Positions 17,255-25,639 of a stretch of 64,000 nucleotides of DNA are shown piece after piece. The translations under genes were made by a program, and so were the position numbers. A model generated the notes under the pieces. That model saw nothing but the letters and a program-made list of their open reading frames with translations, searched no databases and was not told the DNA's origin. Position 1 is the first letter of the stretch; each line of letters opens with the position of its first letter. Origin of the DNA: an uncultured Clostridia bacterium (GTDB lineage: Bacteria > Bacillota > Clostridia > Oscillospirales > Ruminococcaceae); contig CALXHI010000001.1 in NCBI GenBank assembly GCA_944388075.1, positions 18,297-82,296 of the forward strand, written 5' to 3'.

Positions 17255-17626
17255 ATGGCTTCCGAAAAGACTATGAAGTTTATCGAAGAGATCAAGGCTC
17301 TCAGCGTTCTGGAGCTGAAAGAGCTGGTTGACGCAATCCAGGAGGAATTCGGCGTGACTGCCGTTATCGCCGCTGCCGGTGCAGGTGCAGGTGCTCCCGC
17401 TGCTGAGGCTGAGAAGACTGACTTTGATGTCGTTATGACTTCCTTCGGCGATTCCAAGATGAATGTCATCAAGGCTTGCAAGGACGCTCTGGGTCTCGGC
17501 CTGAAGGAGGCTAAGGAGATCGTTGAGAAGGCTCCTGTCACCCTGAAGGAAGCTTGCCCGAAGGCTGACGCTGAGGCTCTGAAGAAGACCCTCGAGGATG
17601 CCGGTGCTACCATCGAGCTGAAGTGA
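17255..17626 (+). CDS. rplL: 50S ribosomal protein L7/L12
   Basis: The 123-residue acidic stalk protein has an N-terminal dimerisation domain (residues 1-35), an Ala/Gly-rich hinge near 45-60, and the C-terminal factor-binding domain with [20 protein letters not shown] near 68-87. It recruits GTPase translation factors. AAAGGAG at 17240-17246 precedes ATG 17255. It lies 42 bases after rplJ and ends in a strong terminator. Confidence 0.98.
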   Translation: MASEKTMKFIEEIKALSVLELKELVDAIQEEFGVTAVIAAAGAGAGAPAAEAEKTDFDVVMTSFGDSKMNVIKACKDALGLGLKEAKEIVEKAPVTLKEACPKADAEALKKTLEDAGATIELK

Positions 17627-17645
17627 TTTTACTTCCAACAACAAG

Positions 17646-17676
17646 TCCCCGTTGCCCTTGTGCGACGGGGATTTTT
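17646..17676 (+). terminator. Terminator of rplJ-rplL operon
   Basis: A ten-base-pair stem TCCCCGTTGC / GCGACGGGGA around the loop CCTTGT, followed by T5. It ends transcription from the plus strand. Confidence 0.93.
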
Positions 17677-17685
17677 GTATCCATG

Positions 17686-17725
17686 CAAAAACACCGTGCC
17701 GTTGCAGCTCACTCGGTACGGTGTT
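17686..17725 (-). terminator. Terminator of degV (minus strand)
   Basis: A twelve-base-pair stem (AACACCGTGCCG 17690-17701 with CGGTACGGTGTT 17714-17725). Read on the minus strand it is followed by T5 at 17690-17686, just after the degV stop. Confidence 0.85.
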
Positions 17726-17743
17726 TGCGTATGTGTATGCAGA

Positions 17744-18610
17744 TCAGCGTTTTGCTGCCAGATAAAACAGTGCCAATGTTCCCGGTCCGGCATGTGCGCC
17801 GATCACAGGCCCGACATTCCCGATCAATACATCTCCGGCATGATAGTCCTGTTGCAGAATTTCCTTCAGCTGCTTTGCAGACTCCATGCAGTCCGCATGG
17901 GCAATAAAGATATCGCCCCGACGGTCATAGGCTTCCTCAGCAAAATGCTTCGCTATCACCGCAATCGCATTCCGCCTGCCACGCACCTTGCTGACCGCTT
18001 CCAGCTTGCCGGCATCGGATACGTGCATGATCGGCTTGATATTAAGCATCGTTGCCGCATACGCACTGAGTGCGCCAACCCGTCCACCTCGCTTCAGATA
18101 GACCAAATCATCGACCGTAAACCAGTGAATCACGTGCAGTTTTTCTGCTTCGACAAAGGTATGAAGTTCATGTAAAGGCATACCCGCTCGCCATTTCTGC
18201 GCCGCATGGTAGACCAGCAACGCCTGTCCCAAACTCGCACAACGGGTATCGACAATCATGATCTCTCGCTCCGGATATTCCTCCGCAAGCTCCTCGGCCA
18301 CCATATTCGCCGTCGCATACATGCAGCTCAATACGGACGAGAATGCCAGATACAGGATATCCTTTCCCTGTTCCAAAATCTCCACAAAAGCCTCACGGAA
18401 GGTCGAAAGGTTCGCCGCTGAGGTGCAGGCAACCTGCCCGTTTCGCATCGCTTGATAAAACTCCGGCTCCTTCAGCGTGCATTGTGTCGCCGGCGAATCC
18501 TTCATAAACAAATTCAGCGGAATGCAGGGAATCCCCCATTCCTCCAGCATGACTTCCGGCATATCGCTTGCGCTGTCCGTCACCAAAACATAGGTTGCTT
18601 CTGTTTGCAT
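17744..18610 (-). CDS. DegV family fatty-acid-binding protein
   Basis: The 288-residue protein is a DegV/FakB-type lipid-binding protein. VLVTDSASDMP is near 8-18, the second conserved segment RNGQVACTSAANLSTF near 63-78, and VDDLVYLKRGGRVG near 160-173. FakB proteins present fatty acids to the kinase FakA for phosphorylation; no FakA gene is in the window, so that partner is elsewhere. Start ATG 18610 has AAAGGAG on the minus strand; an upstream extension to 18745 crosses its own promoter. Probably monocistronic. Confidence 0.92.
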   Translation of the reverse strand: MQTEATYVLVTDSASDMPEVMLEEWGIPCIPLNLFMKDSPATQCTLKEPEFYQAMRNGQVACTSAANLSTFREAFVEILEQGKDILYLAFSSVLSCMYATANMVAEELAEEYPEREIMIVDTRCASLGQALLVYHAAQKWRAGMPLHELHTFVEAEKLHVIHWFTVDDLVYLKRGGRVGALSAYAATMLNIKPIMHVSDAGKLEAVSKVRGRRNAIAVIAKHFAEEAYDRRGDIFIAHADCMESAKQLKEILQQDYHAGDVLIGNVGPVIGAHAGPGTLALFYLAAKR

Positions 18611-18665
18611 AACCAAGACTCCTTTCCGGGGTTCTGCGCACACACTGTGCCCTCTGTATGATTCC

Positions 18666-18694
18666 AATATACACCATCGGCGGCGATTTGTCAC
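18666..18694 (-). promoter_or_regulatory. Promoter of degV
   Basis: On the minus strand GTGACA (18694-18689), 17 bases, TATATT (18671-18666). The leader to the ATG is about 55 bases. Confidence 0.55.
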
Positions 18695-18733
18695 GCAACC
18701 GTTCGTTTCCCTGCGATACTCCTTGCTGTAGGG

Positions 18734-18763
18734 CGGTAGAGTCAAAATTCTACTGCTCTACCG
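18734..18763. promoter_or_regulatory. Inverted repeat between divergent degV and XRE promoters
   Basis: Perfect eight-base arms CGGTAGAG (18734-18741) and CTCTACCG (18756-18763) separated by 14 bases lie between the two divergent promoters, 28 bases before the -35 box of the XRE gene. Position suggests an operator, possibly for the XRE protein itself; a hairpin without T-run argues against a terminator. Role is inference. Confidence 0.4.
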
Positions 18764-18790
18764 ACAGGAGAGTGTTTTCGTTTTTCGTAC

Positions 18791-18819
18791 TTGCATTCTT
18801 TTTGAAAGTATGGTATAAT
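18791..18819 (+). promoter_or_regulatory. Promoter of XRE regulator gene (extended -10)
   Basis: TTGCAT at 18791-18796, 17 bases, TATAAT at 18814-18819 preceded by TGG. Confidence 0.8.
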
Positions 18820-18850
18820 AGTACCGTACCTCGAAAGGAGATGAACTTAC

Positions 18851-19489
18851 TTGGACGATCTCAAGCGCACAGTTGCCGAAAACCTCATTGCGCTGCGCAA
18901 AGCACACCATATGACACAGCTTCAGCTTGCCGAAACGCTTCATTATTCCGATAAAGCCGTATCCAAATGGGAACGGGGCGAATCGCTGCCGGATCTCGCC
19001 GTCCTCAAAGCCATTGCCGATCTCTATGGGGTCACGCTCGATGATCTGGTCTGTGCGGAAGAGGAACGTGCCAAACGGCAGCATCTGCTTGCACCCGACC
19101 CCGTAGCCGAAGCCCCTGTCGAACCTTCTCCTCATATCAAACGGCACAATCGCCTGATCATCACCGGTATGGCGGCACTGCTGGTCTGGCTGATAGCCAC
19201 ACTGCTCTTTGTTATCCTCGATTTCTTTGCACCGGGACTGCGCTATGAATCCTTCCTGTTCCTCTATGCGCTGCCGATTACGGCAATCGTCTGTCTGGTG
19301 TTCAACTCTATCTGGTTCAACCGCCGCTGGAATTACGCCATCATCTCCGTTCTGCTCTGGAGTACGCTCACTGCGGTCTATTTTACGCTCTACCAATACA
19401 ATTACTGGAAGCTCTTTATCATTGGTATTCCCGCCCAGTTCATCATTATTCTTTGGTCAAGACTCCAATCGGGAAAAATTTCCCACTAA
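18851..19489 (+). CDS. XRE-family HTH regulator with membrane domain
   Basis: The 212-residue protein joins an N-terminal helix-turn-helix (residues 5-62, MTQLQLAETLHYSDKAVSKW and LPDLAVLKAIADLYGV) to a C-terminal region with four hydrophobic segments between about 100 and 205. Membrane-tethered XRE proteins of this type are common in clostridia; ligands are unknown. The start is TTG at 18851, since the AAAGGAGATG at 18834-18843 fits it and the overlapping ATG at 18841 opens only a 37-codon frame. Rare start codon use may keep expression low. A shared terminator follows. Confidence 0.85.
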   Translation: MDDLKRTVAENLIALRKAHHMTQLQLAETLHYSDKAVSKWERGESLPDLAVLKAIADLYGVTLDDLVCAEEERAKRQHLLAPDPVAEAPVEPSPHIKRHNRLIITGMAALLVWLIATLLFVILDFFAPGLRYESFLFLYALPITAIVCLVFNSIWFNRRWNYAIISVLLWSTLTAVYFTLYQYNYWKLFIIGIPAQFIIILWSRLQSGKISH

Positions 19490-19499
19490 CACATACAGC

Positions 19500-19541
19500 A
19501 AAGGCTGAACAAACCCCTGTGGATTTGCTCAGCCTTTTGTT
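19500..19541. terminator. Bidirectional terminator between XRE gene and pseudokinase gene
   Basis: AAGGCTGAACAAACCC pairs with GGATTTGCTCAGCCTT (two mismatches) with A-rich and T-rich flanks on both sides, so it can stop the convergent genes on both strands. Confidence 0.85.
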
Positions 19542-21523
19542 TATTCGGCGGCGGCTTCTACGGTTGTCGTGGTAGTCGTCGTGGTACTCACACTGTTGCT
19601 CGTATCCTCGGTTTGCGAACCGGAAGTTGTGGTTTCACCGGCTTCGGATTCTGTGGTCGTCGTCGTGATTTCCGGATTGTTTGCATAGTAAACGATAATC
19701 TCGTAGTCCTTCTGCAAATCGATCACCGTACCAACCTGCGGCGACACCGCACAAACATAGCCATTGGCATAATTGTAATCGACCTTTGTCTTAAAGATGA
19801 TTTTCTGGTCGAGCGGATTCTCGGTCGTAGTGGTTCCATCCACAGAGGAAGATCCTTGTACCGGTTTGCGGTTACCGTCTGTCGCCTTGACAAAGCCCAT
19901 TTCTTCCAGCTTCGCAAGGTATGCCTGCAGCTGGAAGCCGCTGAATGCCGGCAGCTCTTTCCGGGACGAGCCCAAACTGACTTGCACCTTAATGGTACTG
20001 CCGCTCATGAACAATTCGCCCTCTTCAATTTCCTGCCAAATGATCTCGTTCTCAGGATACTCTTCGCTGAACACGAATTCCGGCTCCAGCTCGAGCCAGC
20101 CTGCCATCTCGCCCTTCTTGATCTGGTAGTTCATACCAACCAGTCTCGGCATCACGCCATCATATTTCGTCGCAGTTGTTGTTTCCGCAGACGAAACCTG
20201 CACCACATTTTCTCCGATCGATGACCAGCTTGAACCATCCGTCAAGGAAGACGATTCATTGCCGCCCAGCAGCTTCATCAGGCCGACAATACAAATAACA
20301 AGAATCAGGCAAAGCAATACCGCAATCACCAGCGGACGCTTCATCCGCTCAAACCAGCTTTCCTGTTTGGGTTCCGGCTTCGGTGTCGGTGCTTGCACAT
20401 GCTCTGTCTTATGCACCGCTTCATGGCTATGCTCCGCTGCATGAGAAACGGGCTTTGCAGACTGCATGACGATTGTCCGATCCTTGCGTTTTTCCGCTTC
20501 TGCCGCCTGCTGAATGCTATCCGCACGATAGATCGCAGTCGCAGTCTTTGCAGTATCGTCATCCTTTTCGGTATTGTCAAACAGCAGCGTGACCAAATCG
20601 GTAATTGTCTTGATGCGCTGTGTGCTGTCCAGCGACAAGCCACGCATAATCGCACTCGACACATTCTCCGGAATGCGGTCGTTCACGCCCATCGGCGGCG
20701 TCAGATTGTCGTAGTCCAGACGGGTATGTGCATCGGTCGCCCGACAGCCCGTCAAAATGCGGTACAGCACCGCACAAATGCCGTAAACATCCGTCCATGT
20801 TCCCTGCTGCCGGTCGGCAAAATACTGCTCTGGTGCAGCGTAACCATCATACAGCTCCGCTTCCAGCTCCGTATGATTCGTGCGTACCGCCGAAATGCAA
20901 AATCCGCACAGCTTCAGTGTCCGCTTATCAGTCACGTAGATGGTTTCCGGACTGATGCCCCGATGCAGGACGCCGGCATTGTGCAGCAGACTCAAGGTCG
21001 TGAACAGCGGCGGAAAGATTCTCCGTACCGTCGTCCAGCTCAGTTCTCCGGCATTGTCCCGCAGATATTCGAGCAAGGTGCAGCCGTTCAAATATTCAAA
21101 CACCGCATAGGTCGTATTGTTTTCCGCAAACAAATCCAGTGCCGGGTTCAGATGATCCAGACTGCGCAGCCGTGCCAGAGCCTTGTTCAACTCCGTATAT
21201 TCCGCCATCAACGCCTTATATTGCGCCAAATGGGCAGAATCCACATCGATCAACGGGCTGTTCGGCACACGCTTGCAAAGCTGTTCGGGAAAATATTCCC
21301 GTACCAGTACCCTGCACCCGATATTGCAGTCATATGCGATATAGGTGACGCCTTCGCCATTGCTCTCCATCGCTTTGCCGATCAAATACCGCTCGTGCAG
21401 AACCAGACCGGGCTTCAGATAGGCATCCAGACTCGATGTATGATTGTCATAGCCGCAGTTCGGACAGACCGTTGCACCGTCCAAAGGTTTCATGCAGCCA
21501 TAGCACAAATTCAATTCACTCAT
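19541..21523 (-). CDS. Membrane receptor-like pseudokinase: zinc ribbon, kinase fold, PASTA-like repeats, Thr-rich tail
   Basis: The 660-residue protein starts with a zinc ribbon (Cys 7, 10, 20, 23), then a Ser/Thr kinase fold (about 38-330), a long charged linker, one membrane helix (about 411-433) and an extracellular part with at least two PASTA-like units (SGSTIKVQVSLG and VQVGTVIDL-type ends) and a Thr-rich tail. The kinase lacks every key residue: the VAIK lysine is Arg75 (VREYFPE), the HRD aspartate is Gly189 (HRGISPE), the catalytic Asn is Thr, and DFG reads GFC at 207-209. APE (AAPEQY) and the DVYG helix are kept. It is therefore predicted not to phosphorylate, but may bind ligand or partner proteins. 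Start ATG 21523 has GGAAGGAG on the minus strand. Confidence 0.85.
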   Translation of the reverse strand: MSELNLCYGCMKPLDGATVCPNCGYDNHTSSLDAYLKPGLVLHERYLIGKAMESNGEGVTYIAYDCNIGCRVLVREYFPEQLCKRVPNSPLIDVDSAHLAQYKALMAEYTELNKALARLRSLDHLNPALDLFAENNTTYAVFEYLNGCTLLEYLRDNAGELSWTTVRRIFPPLFTTLSLLHNAGVLHRGISPETIYVTDKRTLKLCGFCISAVRTNHTELEAELYDGYAAPEQYFADRQQGTWTDVYGICAVLYRILTGCRATDAHTRLDYDNLTPPMGVNDRIPENVSSAIMRGLSLDSTQRIKTITDLVTLLFDNTEKDDDTAKTATAIYRADSIQQAAEAEKRKDRTIVMQSAKPVSHAAEHSHEAVHKTEHVQAPTPKPEPKQESWFERMKRPLVIAVLLCLILVICIVGLMKLLGGNESSSLTDGSSWSSIGENVVQVSSAETTTATKYDGVMPRLVGMNYQIKKGEMAGWLELEPEFVFSEEYPENEIIWQEIEEGELFMSGSTIKVQVSLGSSRKELPAFSGFQLQAYLAKLEEMGFVKATDGNRKPVQGSSSVDGTTTTENPLDQKIIFKTKVDYNYANGYVCAVSPQVGTVIDLQKDYEIIVYYANNPEITTTTTESEAGETTTSGSQTEDTSNSVSTTTTTTTTVEAAAE

Positions 21524-21614
21524 TGCGTCCACTCCTTCCGTTCTGTATCTGCACAGGCTCGTATCTCCCAATGCTTCTCAGACGCAGACAAATTCTTCTC
21601 CTTCGCTCTCTATT

Positions 21615-21643
21615 ATTGTATCAGGAATCCATGCCGCTGTCAA
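21615..21643 (-). promoter_or_regulatory. Promoter of pseudokinase gene
   Basis: On the minus strand TTGACA (21643-21638), 17 bases, TACAAT (21620-21615). It separates this gene from the upstream minus-strand operon. Confidence 0.8.
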
Positions 21644-21700
21644 TCCCTTTGCGGGCGATAACACCGTTTTGCTTTCAAATTGTATCTGATCTGTAATGTT

Positions 21701-22492
21701 TTACGACAATTCGTTTCCCGATGTAACCGGTTCGGCGATGCGCAGGAATGTACCGATGAAATCAATGCGCTCGTCAGCAATCGACTGCACTGTACCATCT
21801 GCATTCCACATCACCTTGATGCGATAGGCGGTGATATTCTCCGTTTCGCCATCCTCATAGCAATAGCGGTACTCCCGATACTGCCGCTTTTCCGCATCAT
21901 AGCGGACGCAGTAAGGCTCAAGTCCGAGCTGTGCTTCGAGCTGCTCGATTTCCGGAATCGACTGCAAGGCCTGCGGATCGAGGTACGCCTTGCGCTCTGT
22001 ACCGCAGGGCTGTTTCTCGAGCAACTCAAAGTTGTAGTAGGTCACTTCGCTCAGCATTCCATCCTCCACCTGTGTGACAATCAGCCACTGCGGCAGCTGC
22101 ACGCCCATCACTTCGGTATCCTTCCGGCTCTCCACAATACCGGCACTGCCCTGCACCATCGAAAATAAGCTTGCATATTCGGACTTTTCCACCAGTGTCA
22201 GGCTTGCGTTTTTCTCGGCACTGTCTAACGTCGCACCCAGAGAAAAGGACAGCTTTTCCGCATGACGCATACCGTCATTCCGCCGCTTGCTGACATAAAC
22301 GCTGATGCCGATCACCAATCCCAATGCCAGCACAATGCACAGGAGAATCAAAAACCGCTTTCCCCTTGCCGCACGCTGTTTCCGTTTTTCGGTCAAATTC
22401 TTCTGCGGTTTCGGCGGATCACTCTCTCGCAATGCACCGTCTTCAAAATAGTCGTCCATTTCCATGTCTTGCAGGTCATCGTGATTTGCCAT
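21701..22492 (-). CDS. Single-pass membrane protein of unknown function
   Basis: The 263-residue protein has a 45-residue cytoplasmic part rich in acidic then basic residues (ends EKRKQRAARGKR), a membrane helix (about 46-68) and a soluble outer domain of about 190 residues with no recognisable family. Start ATG 22492 has GGAAGG on the minus strand. It is the gene directly upstream of the pseudokinase gene on the same strand, though a promoter separates them; a working relation is possible but unproven. It also follows the methionine gamma-lyase-like gene by 39 bases and may be the last member of that operon. Confidence 0.75.
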   Translation of the reverse strand: MANHDDLQDMEMDDYFEDGALRESDPPKPQKNLTEKRKQRAARGKRFLILLCIVLALGLVIGISVYVSKRRNDGMRHAEKLSFSLGATLDSAEKNASLTLVEKSEYASLFSMVQGSAGIVESRKDTEVMGVQLPQWLIVTQVEDGMLSEVTYYNFELLEKQPCGTERKAYLDPQALQSIPEIEQLEAQLGLEPYCVRYDAEKRQYREYRYCYEDGETENITAYRIKVMWNADGTVQSIADERIDFIGTFLRIAEPVTSGNELS

Positions 22493-22531
22493 AAGATTCC
22501 ATCCTTCCCATTTGTATTCTGTTCTATTTGA

Positions 22532-23794
22532 TTACAGCAGACCGGCGTCCACCATCGCCTGTGCCGCATGCAGCACGCCGAGCTTACCGCTTGCATAGGT
22601 CAGACCGCCCTGCATATATACCGCATACGGCGGTCGAATCGGTGCATCTGCCGACAACTCAATCGATGCACCGCCGGTGAATGTGCCTGCTGCCATGATG
22701 ACCTTGCTCTCATAGCCCGGCATATCCCATGCTTCCGGCGTAACATATGAATCAACCGGAGAGCCTGCCTGAATGCCCCTGCAAAATGCGTTCAGCGCTT
22801 CGGGACTGCCAAGCGCTATCACCGTGATGATATCGCCTGCCGGTCGGTCGGCAGACGGCAGACAGCTGTAACCGAGCAGACGGAACAGCTCCGCTGCAAA
22901 CACACCGGTTTTTCTTGCACTGGCAACTACCTGCGGTGCGAGGAATAAACCCAAGTACATCTCCCGGCATTGGGTCAGCGAGCAGCCGACTTCCTTGCCC
23001 ATGCCGACACAGGTCAGGCGATAGGCGCATTGCTCGATGAGCTTTGCCTTGCCGGCGATGTAGCCGCCGGTCTGTGCGATACCGCCGCCGGCATTCTTGA
23101 TCAGCGAACCGATAATCAGGTCTGCACCAACATCGGTCGGTTCGTCATATGCCACAAATTCACCATAACAGTTGTCAACCATGACAATTGCCTCCGGCCG
23201 TACCTTTCGCACAATCTCAACAACCGCCTGCATCTCCGCAATCGACAATGCCGGTCGCAGTGAATAGCCCCGCGAACGCTGTAAATACACAACCTTTGCA
23301 TCTGCAATCGCTGCCGGAATGCGTTCCAAATCAATCTTACCGTCTGCCGTCAAATCGACTTGCGCATAGCGTACACCGTAATCCGCCAGCGAACCATTGC
23401 CCGCTTCGCCCCGAATGCCGATGACCTCCTCGAGCGTATCATAGGGCGCACCGGTCACGCTGACCAGCAAATCTCCCGGTCGTAGCACACCGAACAATGC
23501 TGTCGACAGCGCATGCGTACCCGATACAAAATGATGGCGCACAAGCGCATCTTCCGTGCCGAATACCTGCGCCCAGACTTTGTCAAGCCGATCTCTGCCG
23601 ACATCGTCATAGCCATAGCCGTTTGCGCCGGCAAAGCATGCCGCACTGATTTGATTGTCCTGAAATGCCTTCAGGACCTTTGCCGTACAATATTCCGCAA
23701 TCGCATCAATCTCCGCAAACTGTTTGGCGGCAATCTGTTCTGCTTGTTTCGCTGCCGCTTCCAATTGCGGCGCAAATTGATAGATGGGTCGCAT
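22532..23794 (-). CDS. Methionine gamma-lyase-like PLP enzyme (aluminium resistance protein family)
   Basis: The 420-residue protein is a fold-type I PLP enzyme of the family long annotated as aluminium resistance or methionine gamma-lyase. FVSGTHALSTALFGVLRPGD near 88-107 forms the cofactor pocket, VDNCYGEF near 197-204 has the PLP-ring aspartate, and GSLIKNAGGG near 218-227 contains the Schiff-base lysine. True substrates are not settled. An in-frame extension to 24016 is the shadow of the GNAT gene. ATG 23794 has GGAGG 17 bases upstream, a rather long spacing, overlapping the preceding gene end. Confidence 0.88.
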   Translation of the reverse strand: MRPIYQFAPQLEAAAKQAEQIAAKQFAEIDAIAEYCTAKVLKAFQDNQISAACFAGANGYGYDDVGRDRLDKVWAQVFGTEDALVRHHFVSGTHALSTALFGVLRPGDLLVSVTGAPYDTLEEVIGIRGEAGNGSLADYGVRYAQVDLTADGKIDLERIPAAIADAKVVYLQRSRGYSLRPALSIAEMQAVVEIVRKVRPEAIVMVDNCYGEFVAYDEPTDVGADLIIGSLIKNAGGGIAQTGGYIAGKAKLIEQCAYRLTCVGMGKEVGCSLTQCREMYLGLFLAPQVVASARKTGVFAAELFRLLGYSCLPSADRPAGDIITVIALGSPEALNAFCRGIQAGSPVDSYVTPEAWDMPGYESKVIMAAGTFTGGASIELSADAPIRPPYAVYMQGGLTYASGKLGVLHAAQAMVDAGLL

Positions 23795-23798
23795 CGGT

Positions 23799-24596
23799 TT
23801 AGAGTGCCTCCTTCCGTTTTGCATCCGGCTCTGCGTCCAGACGTTCCCAGACCTGCTCCGTTCCGAGCAGCGTAAACCCGATTTCCCGATAGAATCCTGC
23901 ACGCAAATCCAAAGCATACAAAATGCCGATTTTGCCCTGCCGTGCCAAATCACAGGCGATCCAGTGCAGAAAATCTCTCGCATAGCCCTTTCCACGAGCG
24001 GCGGCTTTCGTCGCAACCTGCCCGATCAGGACTTGCTTTTCATATTCGTAGACAGCCGTTGCCACCGTTACATTGCAGTAGGTATAGCATTTCCGCAGCC
24101 CTCGCCGTACCATATGAGAGGTATCGGTCAGCCACAAATCATGGGCAATCAGATTCGGAAAGCCCTCCTGCAAAATCTCGTACACATCGTCAAGCCGGGG
24201 TTCGCAGTTGATTTCCTCCGGGCGAAATACCGGCGATACCGGCAATGGTTCGAGACGGAAAATCGAGCGGCGGCGCATCTGATACCCGTCCAATTCGAGT
24301 CCGAGCACCAGACTCTGACAGCCCTCAATGCGGAACGGCCGGTGCATGGTCAAGAACCATTGCAGTTCCGTTATGGCTTCGTGCATATCAGTGAAATCAT
24401 CCTGCGAGCTAATCAGCATGGTACTGTTCTGGAGCATCATCCAAGCGGTCTTTTCGCCTGCCGATAACCGAAAGAAACGGCAGAACGAATACTGCGTGCC
24501 ATATGCCTGTATGCAGATGAGCATTTTTCTGCCGTAATGACAGGCCGCCAATGCCGTTTGCATCGGCGGGTCGACGGCGTGGACTTCCGTGATCAT
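23799..24596 (-). CDS. GNAT family N-acetyltransferase
   Basis: The 265-residue protein has a C-terminal GNAT fold: VLIGQVATKAAARGKGYARDFLHWI near 188-212 carries the acetyl-CoA pyrophosphate-binding Q/RxxGxG/A-type signature (ARGKGYA), and GILYALDLRAGFYREIGF follows. The N-terminal 120 residues form an additional domain that also resembles a degenerate GNAT half. Substrate unknown. The start overlaps the stop of the M42 gene by four bases, so it is translationally coupled to it. Confidence 0.85.
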   Translation of the reverse strand: MITEVHAVDPPMQTALAACHYGRKMLICIQAYGTQYSFCRFFRLSAGEKTAWMMLQNSTMLISSQDDFTDMHEAITELQWFLTMHRPFRIEGCQSLVLGLELDGYQMRRRSIFRLEPLPVSPVFRPEEINCEPRLDDVYEILQEGFPNLIAHDLWLTDTSHMVRRGLRKCYTYCNVTVATAVYEYEKQVLIGQVATKAAARGKGYARDFLHWIACDLARQGKIGILYALDLRAGFYREIGFTLLGTEQVWERLDAEPDAKRKEAL

Positions 24597-25639
24597 GCCA
24601 AGCCCTCAGATTCCTGCAACGCAGAAACCAATGCCAATGCGAGTCTTTCACAGGCTTCCGCATCGGATTTCCGAATCACGCACAGCGGCGAATGCAGATA
24701 GCGGCACGGCACACTGACCGCCAATACCCGTACGCCTTTGCCTGCGGTTTGGATCGCTCCGGCATCATTGCCGCCGGCAATACGGTACTTGGTCTGCCAT
24801 GGGATTCCCCGTTCGTCACAAAGCGCACCTGCCATGCGGTACAGCGCAGCATCATAGATGGTTCTGCCGTCCATAAATGACAGCACCGCACCCTTTCCGA
24901 GTCGGCAAACTGCCTGCGAATCTGATTGTTCCGGCAAATCCGCCGCCGTGGTCGCCTCCCAGACAATGCCGATCTCCGGTGCAATCGTCCTTGCGGCGAC
25001 CCCTGCCCCGCGCAGTCCGACCTCCTCCTGCACGACAAATGCAACCGCAAGATCATACTCCAAATCCTGCCGCAGCAATTGCAGCAAAATCGCACAGCCG
25101 AATCGGTCATCGAGTGCCTTTGCCGCAATCATACCGTCTCCGAATTCCCGATAGCTTGCATCAAAATACACCGCATCGCCAAGCGAAACCAGCTGCTCTG
25201 CCGCTTCCTTGGAATCTACGCCGATATCAATGCAGAGGGATTTTGCAGCAATCGGCTCTGTGCGCTCCGTTTTGGAAAGATGGTGAATCGGCTTTGTGCC
25301 AATCACACCGGTAAGCCCCTTGTCGCCAACGGTCACTTGCCGTCCTGCCATCGCCGCCGCATCAATGCCGCCGACCGTGCCGAATGCCAATGTACCGTCT
25401 GCGTGAATGTCGGTCACCATCATGCCGACCTCGTCCATATGCGCCGAGAACAGTACCCTCCGCTTTGCCGGACGCTTGCCTTTTTTCTGCACGAGAAGAT
25501 TGCCCAGCCGATCCACCGTCACCGCCTCGGGCGGCAGCTGCATGGCTTTGAGTTCCTGCAGAATATAGTCCCGTACCGCATGCTCTCTGCCGGATGTAGC
25601 GCAGAGCATACATAGCGTTTCCAATTCCGTCCAATTCAT
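24593..25639 (-). CDS. M42 family glutamyl aminopeptidase (second copy)
   Basis: The 348-residue protein is an M42 (FrvX-like) metallo-aminopeptidase with metal ligands HMDEVG near 66-71, the catalytic ALDDRFGC near 173-180, QEEVGLRG near 202-209, WEATTAAD near 226-233 and YLHSPLCV near 316-323. M42 enzymes are cytosolic dodecamers that trim peptides. It is encoded directly after another M42 gene with an ATGA overlap, so the two may form a mixed particle. ATG 25639 has AAGGAGG with eight-base spacing; a GTG nine bases upstream is not used. Confidence 0.9.
   Translation of the reverse strand: MNWTELETLCMLCATSGREHAVRDYILQELKAMQLPPEAVTVDRLGNLLVQKKGKRPAKRRVLFSAHMDEVGMMVTDIHADGTLAFGTVGGIDAAAMAGRQVTVGDKGLTGVIGTKPIHHLSKTERTEPIAAKSLCIDIGVDSKEAAEQLVSLGDAVYFDASYREFGDGMIAAKALDDRFGCAILLQLLRQDLEYDLAVAFVVQEEVGLRGAGVAARTIAPEIGIVWEATTAADLPEQSDSQAVCRLGKGAVLSFMDGRTIYDAALYRMAGALCDERGIPWQTKYRIAGGNDAGAIQTAGKGVRVLAVSVPCRYLHSPLCVIRKSDAEACERLALALVSALQESEGLA

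Noticed and set aside
20393..21661. Plus-strand open frame of 422 codons opposite the pseudokinase
   Set aside because: Composition (Arg/Cys/His-rich) and absence of signals mark it as a shadow.
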